A DNA stretch of 64,000 nucleotides from Coraliomargarita sp965656715 (GCA_965656715.1 CBFHLR010000014.1:17660-81659), one strand, 5' to 3'. Shown: positions 10,784 to 22,981, counted from the first letter of the stretch. Notes: a model not told the origin generated them from the letters alone. Translations and numbers: made by a program.

Positions 10784-11944
10784 ATGTTCGCTTCTCATTA
10801 TCGATTGCTACTGACCAGCCTCTGCTTGATTGCTGGATCGCTTGGCGTGTCGAATGCACAAGGGGTGTCGACCTTGGCGGGGGAGTATCGTTCGATTGCA
10901 ATCAGTGGTGATCGGCTGATCGGTTTGGACTCCAGTGGCTTGGAGCTACTGACTTCCGATGATGATGGGCAGAGCTTCCAGTCTCGCGAGAGTTTGAGTG
11001 ATCTCTTCCATGAGGTGGCTGCGTTGGGCACGACTGCCGCTGTTGTCGGTATCGATGGTTTGATATTGCGCTCCACCAACTCCGGCTCGAACTGGAGTAG
11101 CGCGTCCGCACCGTCTCTCGCAGGTGGGCTGTATGGCGTTGCTGCACGGCTTGATGGCGTGAATGCCAACAAGTGGCTGGCGGTCGGAGATGATGACTTT
11201 GATGGCTCCATTTACCGTAGCACTGATAATGCTGCGACGTGGACTGAGGTCGAAGTGCTCACTGATATTTTGTTACGCGATGTAGTGTGGACTGGCACTC
11301 GCTGGTTGGTCTGTGGTCGTGATATCTTCCTGAACGAAGGAGTCGTTTACTCCTCGACGGATGGGCTGACCTGGTCGGCTTCAACCTTGCCAGTCGGTAG
11401 TGCTCCATTGTTGGCGCTTGCGCACAGCGGTGCAGGCGTAGTGCTTGCAGTTGGCGAGGAGGGGCAATTGCTACGCTCCACTGATGATGGCTTGAGCTTT
11501 AGTGATCTGGGAGACGGACTGGTTTCCGGAGACTTGAATGCAGTCGTTTATTTGGGCGGCACATTTTATGCCGGAGGAGCTGAACGGGCGATCCTTGAAG
11601 TCGATGGCGCGGATGCTTCCGTCTTGGTGCCACCTGCGCCACAGGCCAGTGAAGTGGACCAACTGATCGTAGTCGATGGATCCGTCCTCGCCGTCGGTGA
11701 GTTTGAGGGCGTGTTCGAGCGGACCCTGCCATTTGATTTGATCCTGACCGAAGAGGGCACCGAGGATTATCGACTGACCATCACAGAAACGCTGAGCTCG
11801 AAAACCTACTTCTTGCAAACATCCTCCAATCTCAAGGACTGGGACACGGTCGAAGGCACCTCACGCCTCGGTAACGGATCCACCACACACTTTGATGTCT
11901 CCATCGATGAACAAAAACGATTCTGGAGAGCTATTGAATTTTAA
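10784..11944 (+). CDS. secreted BNR/beta-propeller-like protein
   Basis: A 386-residue protein with a clear signal peptide (residues 1-25, cleavage near SNA-QG). At least four Asp-box/BNR-like motifs of the S-x-D-x-G-x-x-W/F kind recur (STNSGSNW, STDNAATW, SSTDGLTW, STDDGLSF), as in sialidase-type or YCF48-type beta-propellers. No catalytic sialidase residues were identified, so an enzymatic role is not claimed. The C-terminus (FLQTSSNLKDW ... FWRAIEF) resembles a C-terminal module common in Verrucomicrobia secreted proteins. It starts 18 bp after the giant surface protein and probably shares its transcript, suggesting a periplasmic or surface accessory role. Confidence 0.65.
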   Translation: MFASHYRLLLTSLCLIAGSLGVSNAQGVSTLAGEYRSIAISGDRLIGLDSSGLELLTSDDDGQSFQSRESLSDLFHEVAALGTTAAVVGIDGLILRSTNSGSNWSSASAPSLAGGLYGVAARLDGVNANKWLAVGDDDFDGSIYRSTDNAATWTEVEVLTDILLRDVVWTGTRWLVCGRDIFLNEGVVYSSTDGLTWSASTLPVGSAPLLALAHSGAGVVLAVGEEGQLLRSTDDGLSFSDLGDGLVSGDLNAVVYLGGTFYAGGAERAILEVDGADASVLVPPAPQASEVDQLIVVDGSVLAVGEFEGVFERTLPFDLILTEEGTEDYRLTITETLSSKTYFLQTSSNLKDWDTVEGTSRLGNGSTTHFDVSIDEQKRFWRAIEF

Positions 11945-12003
11945 AACTTTCCAGTTAGGTTTTTTTGACCTATTATCACAGCGAACTCAAACTAAACAAC
12001 GTT

Positions 12004-12999
12004 ATGAATAAAAGACATCAAACTCTATTACTGGCATTAGGCGGTCTGTCTTCTTCTATTTCTCTTTATGCGATCAATACCTCTGATTTAAATGCCTATA
12101 CTGGTGGCAACTATCTAGGGGCTGAAGGTGTTCGTCAGGTCAGTGGTTTTACTGCGAACCAACTTACATCTAATCCAGGGATTGCAGGTGGTGTTTCTTA
12201 CGGAGACTATGATGTTGATGAGGACAAGGGTCGACGCTTTGATGGCGAGTATGATGTGCTTTCGGCATCAATTGGTTATGTGCATGAATTCGGAGGCTGG
12301 AAAATTGGTGGTGCGGTAAGCTTTGTTGATACTGATTTTGAGTCTGTGGGCACAGATACGAATCCTAATGTATCACTTGATACTGACGGTGACGGATGGA
12401 TTGTTTCATTAGGGGCCTCAAAGGAATGGGACAAGTGGTCACTGATCCTTCAAGGTGGTATTGGTGAGCTCTCACTCGATTCAGAACGTGAGAATGGAAG
12501 TTTTGCGACAAAAACTTCTGATTATGATACATCGTTATATTATCTGTCTGCAGCGGTCTATTATGCTTTGCTCGAGAATGAGGATTGGACAATTACTCCA
12601 TTTGCAGAGCTTGGTTACATGACGACTGAAACAGATGGTTTTACCGAAAGCAACTCGACACCTGATTTCGTAAGTTTAGATGAGATTGAGGATGACGTTC
12701 CATATGGTAAGATTGGAGCCGAGATCGAGTATCTTGGTTTTAGCCAATTCACCCCCTTCCTGACACTTGCAGTATGGCAGGATTTGGGTGATGATGAGGT
12801 TGATGTTGATGGAAGCGATTCGATCAGTGCGCCATTTGAGTTTGAAATTCCTGATGCCGCCGAAACCGTTTTCAGCATTGCAACAGGAGTAGAAATTGAA
12901 GTCACCGAGAATTTTGATATGGGTGCATCAGTCGGATATTTTTCCGGAGATGATATTGATGGATACAACCTCGCGCTCTCAGGTGTATTCACCTTCTAA
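12004..12999 (+). CDS. outer-membrane beta-barrel protein (autotransporter-barrel-like)
   Basis: A 331-residue protein. The frame can be extended to a TTG at 11965, but the ATG at 12004 is preferred because it begins a proper signal peptide (MNKRHQTLLLALGG..., cleavage near residue 23). The mature part alternates aromatic and small residues in predicted beta-strands with acidic loops (DDEVDVDGSD, EDDVPYG), and it ends in Phe (SGVFTF), the usual terminal residue of BAM-assembled barrels. Spacing and pattern resemble the autotransporter-type barrel fold without a passenger domain. It follows the giant adhesin/BNR pair by 60 bp and could assist surface display; that is inference from position only. 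A rho-independent terminator follows at once. Confidence 0.65.
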   Translation: MNKRHQTLLLALGGLSSSISLYAINTSDLNAYTGGNYLGAEGVRQVSGFTANQLTSNPGIAGGVSYGDYDVDEDKGRRFDGEYDVLSASIGYVHEFGGWKIGGAVSFVDTDFESVGTDTNPNVSLDTDGDGWIVSLGASKEWDKWSLILQGGIGELSLDSERENGSFATKTSDYDTSLYYLSAAVYYALLENEDWTITPFAELGYMTTETDGFTESNSTPDFVSLDEIEDDVPYGKIGAEIEYLGFSQFTPFLTLAVWQDLGDDEVDVDGSDSISAPFEFEIPDAAETVFSIATGVEIEVTENFDMGASVGYFSGDDIDGYNLALSGVFTF

Positions 13000-13024
13000 A
13001 GAATCGTTTATATTTTGAATTACT

Positions 13025-13060
13025 AAAGACGGTCAGCCGAGTTGCTGGCCGTCTTTTTTG
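13025..13060 (+). terminator. rho-independent terminator after barrel gene
   Basis: An 11-bp stem (AGACGGTCAGC / GCTGGCCGTCT, one G-U pair) with a six-base loop is followed by a T-run. It lies 25 bp after the stop of the outer-membrane barrel gene and marks the end of the giant-protein transcript. Confidence 0.85.
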
Positions 13061-13159
13061 TTTTGGCAGCCCTCAAAGTCGGCGTTGGATGTGTATAGTC
13101 GGCCTAATAACGTGTCTATGGTTCATGTTTGACTGGAGATGAAGAGGAATCTCGTGGGT

Positions 13160-17035
<3,876 letters not shown>

Positions 17036-17044
17036 TGAAATTAA

Positions 17045-17075
17045 ATATCAACATATCGTGATATCTTGATATGTT
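17045..17075 (-). promoter_or_regulatory. nested AT-rich palindromes upstream of metH (putative operator)
   Basis: Directly upstream of the metH start codon (10-40 bp) lies a perfect inverted repeat AACATATC-N10-GATATGTT (17050-17075). It encloses GATATC and is flanked by a further ATATCA at 17045. Such ATATC/GATAT palindromes are of the kind bound by ArsR-family repressors of the methionine/SAH cycle (SahR-type). That assignment is by resemblance only; no regulator gene is in the window. No SAM, SAH or cobalamin riboswitch core was recognised in the 160-bp leader region. Confidence 0.4.
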
Positions 17076-17194
17076 AATGCAAGTCTGGAATTGGTCGTCT
17101 CTGGTTCGGCAGCTTTGTGAAATGGTGGCCTCCTGCGATCAAATTTTCAAATAGGTGTTGGCGAGTGCCTTAGTTTCGTGCACATCCTCAGGGC

Positions 17195-17815
17195 ATGGAA
17201 AAAGTGGATGCAGGGATTTCAAAGGAATGGCGTCGCCGGATGCTATTCATGTTATTCATGGTTTCAGGCATTTCGGCCTGGTTTCTGTATGATGGCTATA
17301 TTACCTGGCCGGCTGAAGACCAGCGCTTCGATGAATACACGGAGGTCAAGCAGGGCTTAGTCGACGCGGGTAAGATTGATGCCGAGGTTGAGCATGACGA
17401 CAGTGCGACCCTACAGTTAGCGTGGAAACATCACGCAGCGGCCAAGGGCTACAAAGACGATATGCCAAAGGAGCGCACGGATGCGTCCATTCGTGAACAA
17501 CGTGTAATAGGCTGGGTGATGATGTCTGGAGCCGCGATTTTTGCTGCGTGGATCGGATGGAATCATCGTCTACGCATTACTACGGAGGGCGACGTCGTGA
17601 TTGGCGTGTCTGGTCAGCGCGTGGAGATTGGTTCCATCGTTGGGATGGATCGCAAGAAGTGGGACAACAAGGGCATCGCCTACGCCATCTACGAAGAGGG
17701 CGGAAAGCAGAAGCGTCTCTGCCTCGACGAACACAAATTTAAGGGCTGCGAAGCGATCATCCTCGAAGCGGAGCGCCGCATCGAGGAGCGAAAGTCTGCT
17801 AAGGCTGAAGACTAG
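17195..17815 (+). CDS. hypothetical two-TM membrane protein
   Basis: A 206-residue protein of unrecognised family. A first hydrophobic segment lies at about residues 15-35 (MLFMLFMVSGISAWFLY) and a second at about 105-123 (VIGWVMMSGAAIFAAWIGW), with a 70-residue charged stretch between them. The C-terminal ~80 residues (RLRITTEGDVVIG...EAERRIEERKSAKAED) look like a small soluble beta domain ending in a charged helix, somewhat like PH-type membrane-anchored domains. The alternative downstream Met codons lie past the first basic residues, so the ATG at 17195 is kept. It is convergent with a degraded gene remnant and divergent from metH. No function is assigned. Confidence 0.65.
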   Translation: MEKVDAGISKEWRRRMLFMLFMVSGISAWFLYDGYITWPAEDQRFDEYTEVKQGLVDAGKIDAEVEHDDSATLQLAWKHHAAAKGYKDDMPKERTDASIREQRVIGWVMMSGAAIFAAWIGWNHRLRITTEGDVVIGVSGQRVEIGSIVGMDRKKWDNKGIAYAIYEEGGKQKRLCLDEHKFKGCEAIILEAERRIEERKSAKAED

Positions 17816-18118
17816 GCCGGTGACGTAGTTGTAGCTGCCGTCGGCGACTCCTGTGCCGATATCGAAACTGGGATCTCGAGTGCCGTCTTGGAAGAAGCGG
17901 GCGAGTCCTCGTGAGCTAGTCCCTTCTGCGGTTGTGAATAGACCGCCTGCTATCAAGCGCTTTGTGCTATCTAGCCCGGGTGCGTAGATTCGCTTATTAA
18001 CCCCTTGGCTGGGTGTCATGTAAGTCGAGTCCAGCTCCCAGCTTGCTGCGGTCAAAGCAAGCGGAGATGCTAATAGTTTGAGGGCGATTCGGAGTGCACG
18101 CGCGCTAAATGGGGCCAT
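17813..18118 (-). pseudogene. remnant of a delta-60-repeat secreted protein
   Basis: About 100 residues with a possible signal peptide (residues 1-25, ALRIALKLLASPLALTAAS) are followed by one and a half motifs typical of delta-60 repeats: LIAGGLFTTAEG, then GLARFFQDGTRDPSFDIG. Intact members of this family carry many such repeats over several hundred residues. Here the recognisable sequence stops at the 3' end of the convergent hypothetical gene (stop codon 17813-17815). The frame stays open beyond that only as antisense of that gene. I read it as a 5' gene fragment left by a deletion. The nearest hairpin downstream of its start belongs to the neighbouring small gene. Confidence 0.6.
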
Positions 18119-18200
18119 GCCTGCTGAGGCTAACGATTTTTTGGCAATAGCAATCGCGAAATGCGTGTGGGCAGATGGCTGGGCCTGAGCTTAGCCAAAG

Positions 18201-18229
18201 AAAAAACCCGCGGTTTCCCGCGGGGTTTT
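18201..18229 (-). terminator. terminator of the Cys-rich mini-gene
   Basis: A GC-rich hairpin (AACCCCGCGGG / CCGCGGGTT read on the minus strand) with an AAA loop, followed on the minus strand by a run of T. It lies 25 bp beyond the stop of the small Cys/Gly-rich gene and on the minus strand is a standard intrinsic terminator. The T-run on the plus strand is weaker. Confidence 0.8.
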
Positions 18230-18253
18230 GTTCAGAAATGTTTCTGGTTTGGT

Positions 18254-18577
18254 CTAGGCGACTGATTCTTGGAAGCCAATCGTCAGGCCGTCCTTGGTGT
18301 CGCCACCGGTCTTGTCGCCCTTTTTGCCGCCACCACAACCGCCGCAGCCACCGGCGAGCAGAGTGTTGTCCTGAGACATGCTGGAGGAGGCTTCTTTCTT
18401 GGCGTCCTTGTCGCCACCGCCGCAACTGGTGGCGCAAGCAAGGGTGATCGTCGAGTCAGTTAGGCCACTTTTCTTGTCGCCGTCCTTTGTGTCACCAGAG
18501 CATCCGGTGCCGCAGCTGCCTGCGTAAGCGAGTGAAGCGAAAAGTGCGAGGAATGTAGTAATGATTATTTTTTTCAT
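18254..18577 (-). CDS. small secreted Cys/Gly-rich protein
   Basis: A 107-residue protein with a clean signal peptide (MKKIIITTFLALFASLAYA, cleavage after residue 19). The mature part is very low in hydrophobics and carries six cysteines in three pairs: SCGTGCSG (C-x3-C), CATSCGGG (C-x3-C) and GGCGGCGGG (C-x2-C), separated by Lys/Asp/Gly-rich linkers (GDTKDGDKKSG, GDKTGGDTKDG). No family is recognised. The pairs could form disulfides or bind metal in the periplasm; this is inference. It lies 86 bp downstream of oxyR on the same strand and has its own terminator, so it may belong to the peroxide-response locus. Confidence 0.7.
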   Translation of the reverse strand: MKKIIITTFLALFASLAYAGSCGTGCSGDTKDGDKKSGLTDSTITLACATSCGGGDKDAKKEASSSMSQDNTLLAGGCGGCGGGKKGDKTGGDTKDGLTIGFQESVA

Positions 18578-18663
18578 GGTTGGTAAATCGTGTGGACCTC
18601 TATGAGCTTACAAAGTTGAAGAAAATTCCCAACAATTGCCCAGAAATTGTGCAAATGGCTGCC

Positions 18664-19551
18664 TCAGGCTTGTTTTAAGTAATTCGCGGTGAATTTTTTC
18701 AGTCTTTGGAGGAGTGCTTGGGCTGATTTGGACAGGTAGCGATCCGGGTGCTGCACGAGGGTGATTTCGCGTTCGAGCTGTAGGCCGTCAATCTCACGGA
18801 TGCCGAGTTCATCGCGTCCTTGAATGGACATCTGTGGCAGAATGGTCACGCCTTTACCAGCGATGACGAGGCGTCGAATCGTTTCGATCTGCGAGCTCAG
18901 AAAGACGGTGTTTTTCCCGGTGGAGTTGAGGTGGCAGATTTCGTGGATCTGTTTGCCTGCGCAGTGGATGTTGCTGAGTTCGAGGAAGGGTTCGTTGAGC
19001 AGTGACTCGAGGCTGACTGTGGGCTCGTTGCAAAGTGGATGCTCCTTGTGCATGACCGCCACAAAGCGCTCGCGGCCCAAGACCTGCACGAGCAAGTCCG
19101 GCTCTTTGAGTGGGGAGGACATGATGGCGAAGTCGAGTCGTCCGCGCCGCACCTTTTCGACGAGCGCTTCGGTGAAGTTCTCCTCGATTCTCAGGGTGGC
19201 GCTCTCGCTTTCGTCGAGCTCGCTGAGCAGTGCGGGAACCAGATAGGGGGCAATCGTCATGATCGCTCCAAAGCTGACAGTCTGGCTATTGTGGAAGGAG
19301 TCGCTGACTTGTTGGATCGCGTTCTCGTGTTCGAGCAGGATCGTTTTGGCTTTGCCTTCGAGAAGTTTGCCTTGCTCGGTCAGTAGGATTTGGCGCCCCA
19401 TGCGGTGGAATAAGGGACCGCCAAGTTCTTGCTCGAGCTTTTTGATTTGCTGGCTGAGTGAGGGTTGAGCCACGTGACAGCGTTCGGCGGCTCGCGTGAA
19501 ATTGCGTAACTCGGCGACTGCGAGGAAGTAACGGATTTGCTGAATTTCCAT
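18664..19551 (-). CDS. oxyR: OxyR-type LysR regulator, peroxide sensor
   Basis: A 295-residue LysR-family protein. The winged helix-turn-helix is at residues 1-60 (MEIQQIRYFLAVAEL...NFTRAAERCHVAQPSLSQQI). The substrate-binding-fold domain spans about 90-295. It contains two cysteines spaced C-x8-C (Cys197 and Cys206, in NIHCAGKQIHEICHL), matching Cys199/Cys208 of E. coli OxyR, the pair oxidised to a disulfide by hydrogen peroxide. The gene is divergent from ahpC-ahpF, the classic OxyR target. Its start codon overlaps the first tetrad of an OxyR-type operator, which fits autorepression plus ahpC activation. Other LysR regulators lack this cysteine spacing, so the assignment is strong. Confidence 0.92.
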   Translation of the reverse strand: MEIQQIRYFLAVAELRNFTRAAERCHVAQPSLSQQIKKLEQELGGPLFHRMGRQILLTEQGKLLEGKAKTILLEHENAIQQVSDSFHNSQTVSFGAIMTIAPYLVPALLSELDESESATLRIEENFTEALVEKVRRGRLDFAIMSSPLKEPDLLVQVLGRERFVAVMHKEHPLCNEPTVSLESLLNEPFLELSNIHCAGKQIHEICHLNSTGKNTVFLSSQIETIRRLVIAGKGVTILPQMSIQGRDELGIREIDGLQLEREITLVQHPDRYLSKSAQALLQRLKKFTANYLKQA

Positions 19552-19586
19552 AGGTTTTGGCTATTGAATGTATAGAATCTATGTCT
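19550..19586 (+). promoter_or_regulatory. OxyR-type operator between oxyR and ahpC
   Basis: Three tetrads in exact 11-bp register match the OxyR consensus ATAG-N7-CTAT-N7-ATAG-N7-CTAT: ATAG at 19550, CTAT at 19561 and ATAG at 19572. The fourth position (19583) reads GTCT, a 2/4 match. The site overlaps the oxyR start codon on one side. On the other, a weak -35/-10 pair (TTCAAC at 19587, TATTTT at 19610) could drive ahpC. The geometry fits one site that represses oxyR and activates ahpC. Confidence 0.7.
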
Positions 19587-19647
19587 TTCAACTATGAATT
19601 GAACTCTGCTATTTTCTGTCCGAGTTTAACTCACAACTACGAAAATT

Positions 19648-20211
<564 letters not shown>

Positions 20212-20237
20212 GCGACCATCGTTTGTATGCTTTGACC

Positions 20238-20270
20238 GGGGCTCGGATGATTCCGGGCCCCGTTTTTTTT
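20238..20270 (+). terminator. partial terminator between ahpC and ahpF
   Basis: A 9-bp stem (GGGGCTCGG / CCGGGCCCC, one G-U pair) with a six-base loop is followed by eight T. It lies between ahpC and ahpF and leaves only 23 bp before the ahpF start, with no evident promoter. It probably attenuates read-through and sets a high AhpC:AhpF ratio. Confidence 0.75.
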
Positions 20271-20293
20271 AACTTTTTCCAAAAACATTCCCG

Positions 20294-21871
20294 ATGCTTG
20301 ATAAGAACATTCTCGATACACTTGCTGAATACACGAAGAACATGAGCCGCAGCGTGGAGTTGCACCTCTATGCGGGTGCGCACCCGAAGCGCGACGAGCT
20401 GATTGCGATGCTGGAGGGTGTGGCATCTGTCTCGCCGAAGATCGCTTTCAGTAAAGTGGCTGATGAGACCGTCGCGGTGCGCGAGGGCTTGACCTTCGAG
20501 CTGGTGGTGGACGAGCAGGAGTCTGGTGTGCTCTTTTCGGGAGTGCCGGGCGGGCACGAGTTCAATAGCTTCGTGTTGGCATTGCTGCAGGCGGGTGGCT
20601 CGGAGATCAAACTCGACGAAGGTCTTAAGGCACAGGTGAAGGCGATCAATGAGGAGCTGATGTTCGAGAGTTTTATTTCGCTCGATTGTCATGTGTGCCC
20701 GGATGTGGTGCAGACGCTCAATCAATTGGCGCTGCTGAACCCGCGTATTACGCACGAGATGATCGATGGTGGATTGCACCAAGGTCTGGCGGATGAGCGT
20801 AAGATTCAAGGCGTGCCGACGGTCTTTCTAAATAAGCAGCCATTTTCCAGCGGCCAGATTAGTGCCGCGCAGATTATCGAAAAGATTACCAGCCAGTTCA
20901 ATGTCAGCGCCAGTGCACCCGTGCAGGACGACAAGGTCTACGACAGTGTGGTTGTAGGAGGTGGTCCGGCTGCGGCGACGGCCTCGATCTATCTCGCACG
21001 CAAAGGACTTGAAGTGGCGACGATCGCGGAGAAGTTCGGCGGTCAGGTGAGTGATACGGTGGGCATTGAAAACGTGACTTCGATCAGTGAGATTACTGGC
21101 ACGCAGTTGACCCACAATATCCGCAAGCATTTGGGCGACTATCCGATCGCCTTGCGCGATAACATTCGCGTGAAGTCGATTACGACTCAGGCAGACTCGG
21201 AGTTGAAGTTCTTAGAGCTAAGCACGGGTGAGGTCTTAAAGGCGCGCACTGTTGTGATCGCGACCGGAGCGCAGTGGCGCAAGCTGGGTGTGCCCGGTGA
21301 GCAGGAGAACGTTGGCAAGGGCGTGGCCTATTGCCCGCACTGTGATGGCCCCTATTTTAAAGGTAAGGATGTGGTGGTTGTCGGCGGCGGGAATTCCGGT
21401 GTCGAAGCTGCGCTCGATCTGGCGGCGATTACCAAGTCGGTGACCGTAGTTGAATTTTTGGATACACTGAAGGCCGACAAGGTGTTGGTGGACAAACTAC
21501 ACGCCACGGAGAACACCAAGGTGATTCTCTCGGCGGCGGTGCAGGAAGTCGTGGCCAATGATTCCGGTGTGACAGGCGTAGAATTGGAAATGCGTGCAAC
21601 CGGCCAGAAGCTTGCTCAGGCAACCGATGGGGTTTTCGTCCAGATCGGTTTGGCGCCGAACAGCAAGTTTGTCGCGGATCTACTCGAGCTCAATTCGCGT
21701 GGCGAGATTGTCACCTCACCGAAATGTGAGACCAGTGTGGCGGGCGTTTTTGCCTGCGGCGATGTGACCGATACGCCGTATAAGCAAATCATCATTTCCA
21801 TGGGAGAGGGCGCAAAGGCAGGTCTGGCCGCATTCGAGTATTTGCTCACCCGCGAGGCAACCGGCGCCTAG
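20294..21871 (+). CDS. ahpF: alkyl hydroperoxide reductase subunit F (flavoprotein)
   Basis: A 525-residue flavoprotein, the usual AhpF length, that passes electrons from NAD(P)H through FAD and two disulfide centres to AhpC. N-terminal tandem thioredoxin-fold domain (about 1-195) with Cys132-HV-Cys135. Then a thioredoxin-reductase-like part with the FAD motif GGGPAAATAS, redox centre Cys347-PH-Cys350 (YCPHCDGP), NAD(P)H-binding GGGNSGVEAALDLA, and the FAD-binding CGDVTD near the C-terminus. It lies just downstream of ahpC and is probably read through the intervening terminator under OxyR control. Confidence 0.96.
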   Translation: MLDKNILDTLAEYTKNMSRSVELHLYAGAHPKRDELIAMLEGVASVSPKIAFSKVADETVAVREGLTFELVVDEQESGVLFSGVPGGHEFNSFVLALLQAGGSEIKLDEGLKAQVKAINEELMFESFISLDCHVCPDVVQTLNQLALLNPRITHEMIDGGLHQGLADERKIQGVPTVFLNKQPFSSGQISAAQIIEKITSQFNVSASAPVQDDKVYDSVVVGGGPAAATASIYLARKGLEVATIAEKFGGQVSDTVGIENVTSISEITGTQLTHNIRKHLGDYPIALRDNIRVKSITTQADSELKFLELSTGEVLKARTVVIATGAQWRKLGVPGEQENVGKGVAYCPHCDGPYFKGKDVVVVGGGNSGVEAALDLAAITKSVTVVEFLDTLKADKVLVDKLHATENTKVILSAAVQEVVANDSGVTGVELEMRATGQKLAQATDGVFVQIGLAPNSKFVADLLELNSRGEIVTSPKCETSVAGVFACGDVTDTPYKQIIISMGEGAKAGLAAFEYLLTREATGA

Positions 21872-21972
21872 AGGCTGTCGGTTTGCTTTTCTTTGTGGCC
21901 TGTCCGCTTGTCGGACGCCCCGGTGGATTGCTTGGTAAGTGAGAAGGTCGCTCGGTGTTGGTTGCGTGTCTG

Positions 21973-21998
21973 GCGGGCGCGTCAAGTCGCGCCCCTAC
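21973..21998 (+). repeat. REP-like hairpin repeat, copy 1
   Basis: A 26-bp unit, internally palindromic (GGGCGCG...CGCGCCC around TCAAGT). Its reverse complement begins GTAGGGGCGCGAC and ends GCGCCCGC. Two further copies lie at 63363-63387 and 63415-63440 with two or three differences. It sits in the ahpF-rsmG intergenic region, which otherwise shows nothing recognisable. Confidence 0.75.
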
Positions 21999-22075
21999 GG
22001 TTGTGCCATCCGACTTGGTTGAAACTCAGATAAAGGCTGGCCCTGGTTGGAATCGCGGCTTTGCTCATTGGTTCT

Positions 22076-22735
22076 ATGGAGCAACTACGTCCACTTTTCC
22101 CGAATATCGATGATGCAACCTGGCCCGTTCTGGAGCAGTGGGCTGTGCTACTGCGCGAATGGAACTCCAAGATCAATCTGATCTCGCGCAAGGATATCGA
22201 TCATTTGGAGGATCGGCACCTCTCACATTGTTTGGCGATTACCAATCATCTCAAGCTGATGAGTGGGGCGCGCATTATGGATGTGGGCACAGGCGGAGGT
22301 TTTCCGGGTGTGCTCATGGCGATCTGCTACCCCCAAGCACAATTCACACTGATCGATTCAATCGGAAAGAAGATCACGGTGGTGCAGGACTTGATCGAAA
22401 AGCTTGGCCTCAAGAATGCCGAGGCGCGCCAGTGTCGCGCGGAATCAATCAACAAAGAGTTTGATTTCATTACCGGGCGGGCGGTTAAGAATCTACCCGA
22501 ATATTTTAGCTGGATTAAAACCAACCTCCGCAAGGGCCAGCGCAACTCCATCCCCAATGGGGTGCTCTACTGGAAGGGCGGCGACTTGGACGACGAACTG
22601 GAGGCTCTGGGGATTCGCCCGCGAATGACCATCGATCTTGAGCAGGAATTGCCAGACCCGTTTTTTGAACAGAAGTATATTCTACATTTTGACGCGCGGG
22701 ATGTGCCAAGGGTGCGTGGCATGGCTAAAAAGTAA
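22076..22735 (+). CDS. rsmG: 16S rRNA (guanine-527 N7)-methyltransferase
   Basis: A 219-residue class I SAM-dependent methyltransferase of the RsmG/GidB family, which methylates G527 of 16S rRNA. The glycine-rich SAM motif is IMDVGTGGGFPGVLMAI (about residues 67-83), followed by the family's TLIDSIGKKITVVQDL segment and FDFITGRAVKNLPE. The frame can start at a TTG at 22061, but the ATG at 22076 (MEQLRPLFPN) fits the family N-terminus better. A sigma-54-like promoter sequence begins 15 bp after its stop and faces the urea genes. RsmG itself is probably unrelated to them. Confidence 0.93.
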   Translation: MEQLRPLFPNIDDATWPVLEQWAVLLREWNSKINLISRKDIDHLEDRHLSHCLAITNHLKLMSGARIMDVGTGGGFPGVLMAICYPQAQFTLIDSIGKKITVVQDLIEKLGLKNAEARQCRAESINKEFDFITGRAVKNLPEYFSWIKTNLRKGQRNSIPNGVLYWKGGDLDDELEALGIRPRMTIDLEQELPDPFFEQKYILHFDARDVPRVRGMAKK

Positions 22736-22749
22736 GCATTCCGCATTTT

Positions 22750-22765
22750 TGGCACATTTAGTGCA
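22750..22765 (+). promoter_or_regulatory. putative sigma-54 promoter upstream of urea locus
   Basis: TGGCACATTTAGTGCA matches 14 of 16 positions of the sigma-54 -24/-12 consensus TGGCACG-N4-TTGCA, with the invariant GG and GC exactly ten bases apart. It lies 258 bp upstream of the porin start. A second, weaker GG-N10-GC element begins at 22953. Sigma-54 with NtrC commonly controls urea and other nitrogen-scavenging genes. The assignment rests on sequence match and gene context. Confidence 0.5.
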
Positions 22766-22952
22766 AGTGTATGTAGCTGACAATATAAGTTGGCAGGCTG
22801 AAGTGATTTAGCTGAACATAAATTGTATACATATTATGAATACAGCAAATTTTGTTCAGATTTTTATGTCGCGGGCTATTTCTTGCCCTAGTCGCTCGTA
22901 TTGAGTGGGTTGCGTAATTTTTATGAATAAAAATGTGACGTTCTCGAGAAGT

Positions 22953-22968
22953 TGGCATCGCTATAGCT
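22953..22968 (+). promoter_or_regulatory. second sigma-54-like GG-N10-GC element
   Basis: TGGCATCGCTATAGCT has the -24 TGGCA and the -12 GC ten bases after GG, but lacks the TT before GC. It lies 55 bp upstream of the porin ATG, a more usual leader length than the stronger match at 22750. Only one of the two need be real. Confidence 0.3.
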
Positions 22969-22981
22969 AACAGTCATATGC

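Noticed and set aside
17036..17194. SAM, SAH or cobalamin riboswitch before metH
   Set aside because: None of the conserved cores was seen on the minus strand; only the AT-rich palindrome stands out.
17570..17812. Extension of the delta-60 remnant into the neighbouring gene
   Set aside because: Past 17813 the frame is just the antisense of the hypothetical two-TM gene; the family resemblance stops there.
22758..22958. 66-residue open frame in the rsmG-porin intergenic region
   Set aside because: Low-complexity AT-rich translation with no domain. The region is better explained as promoter and leader DNA.
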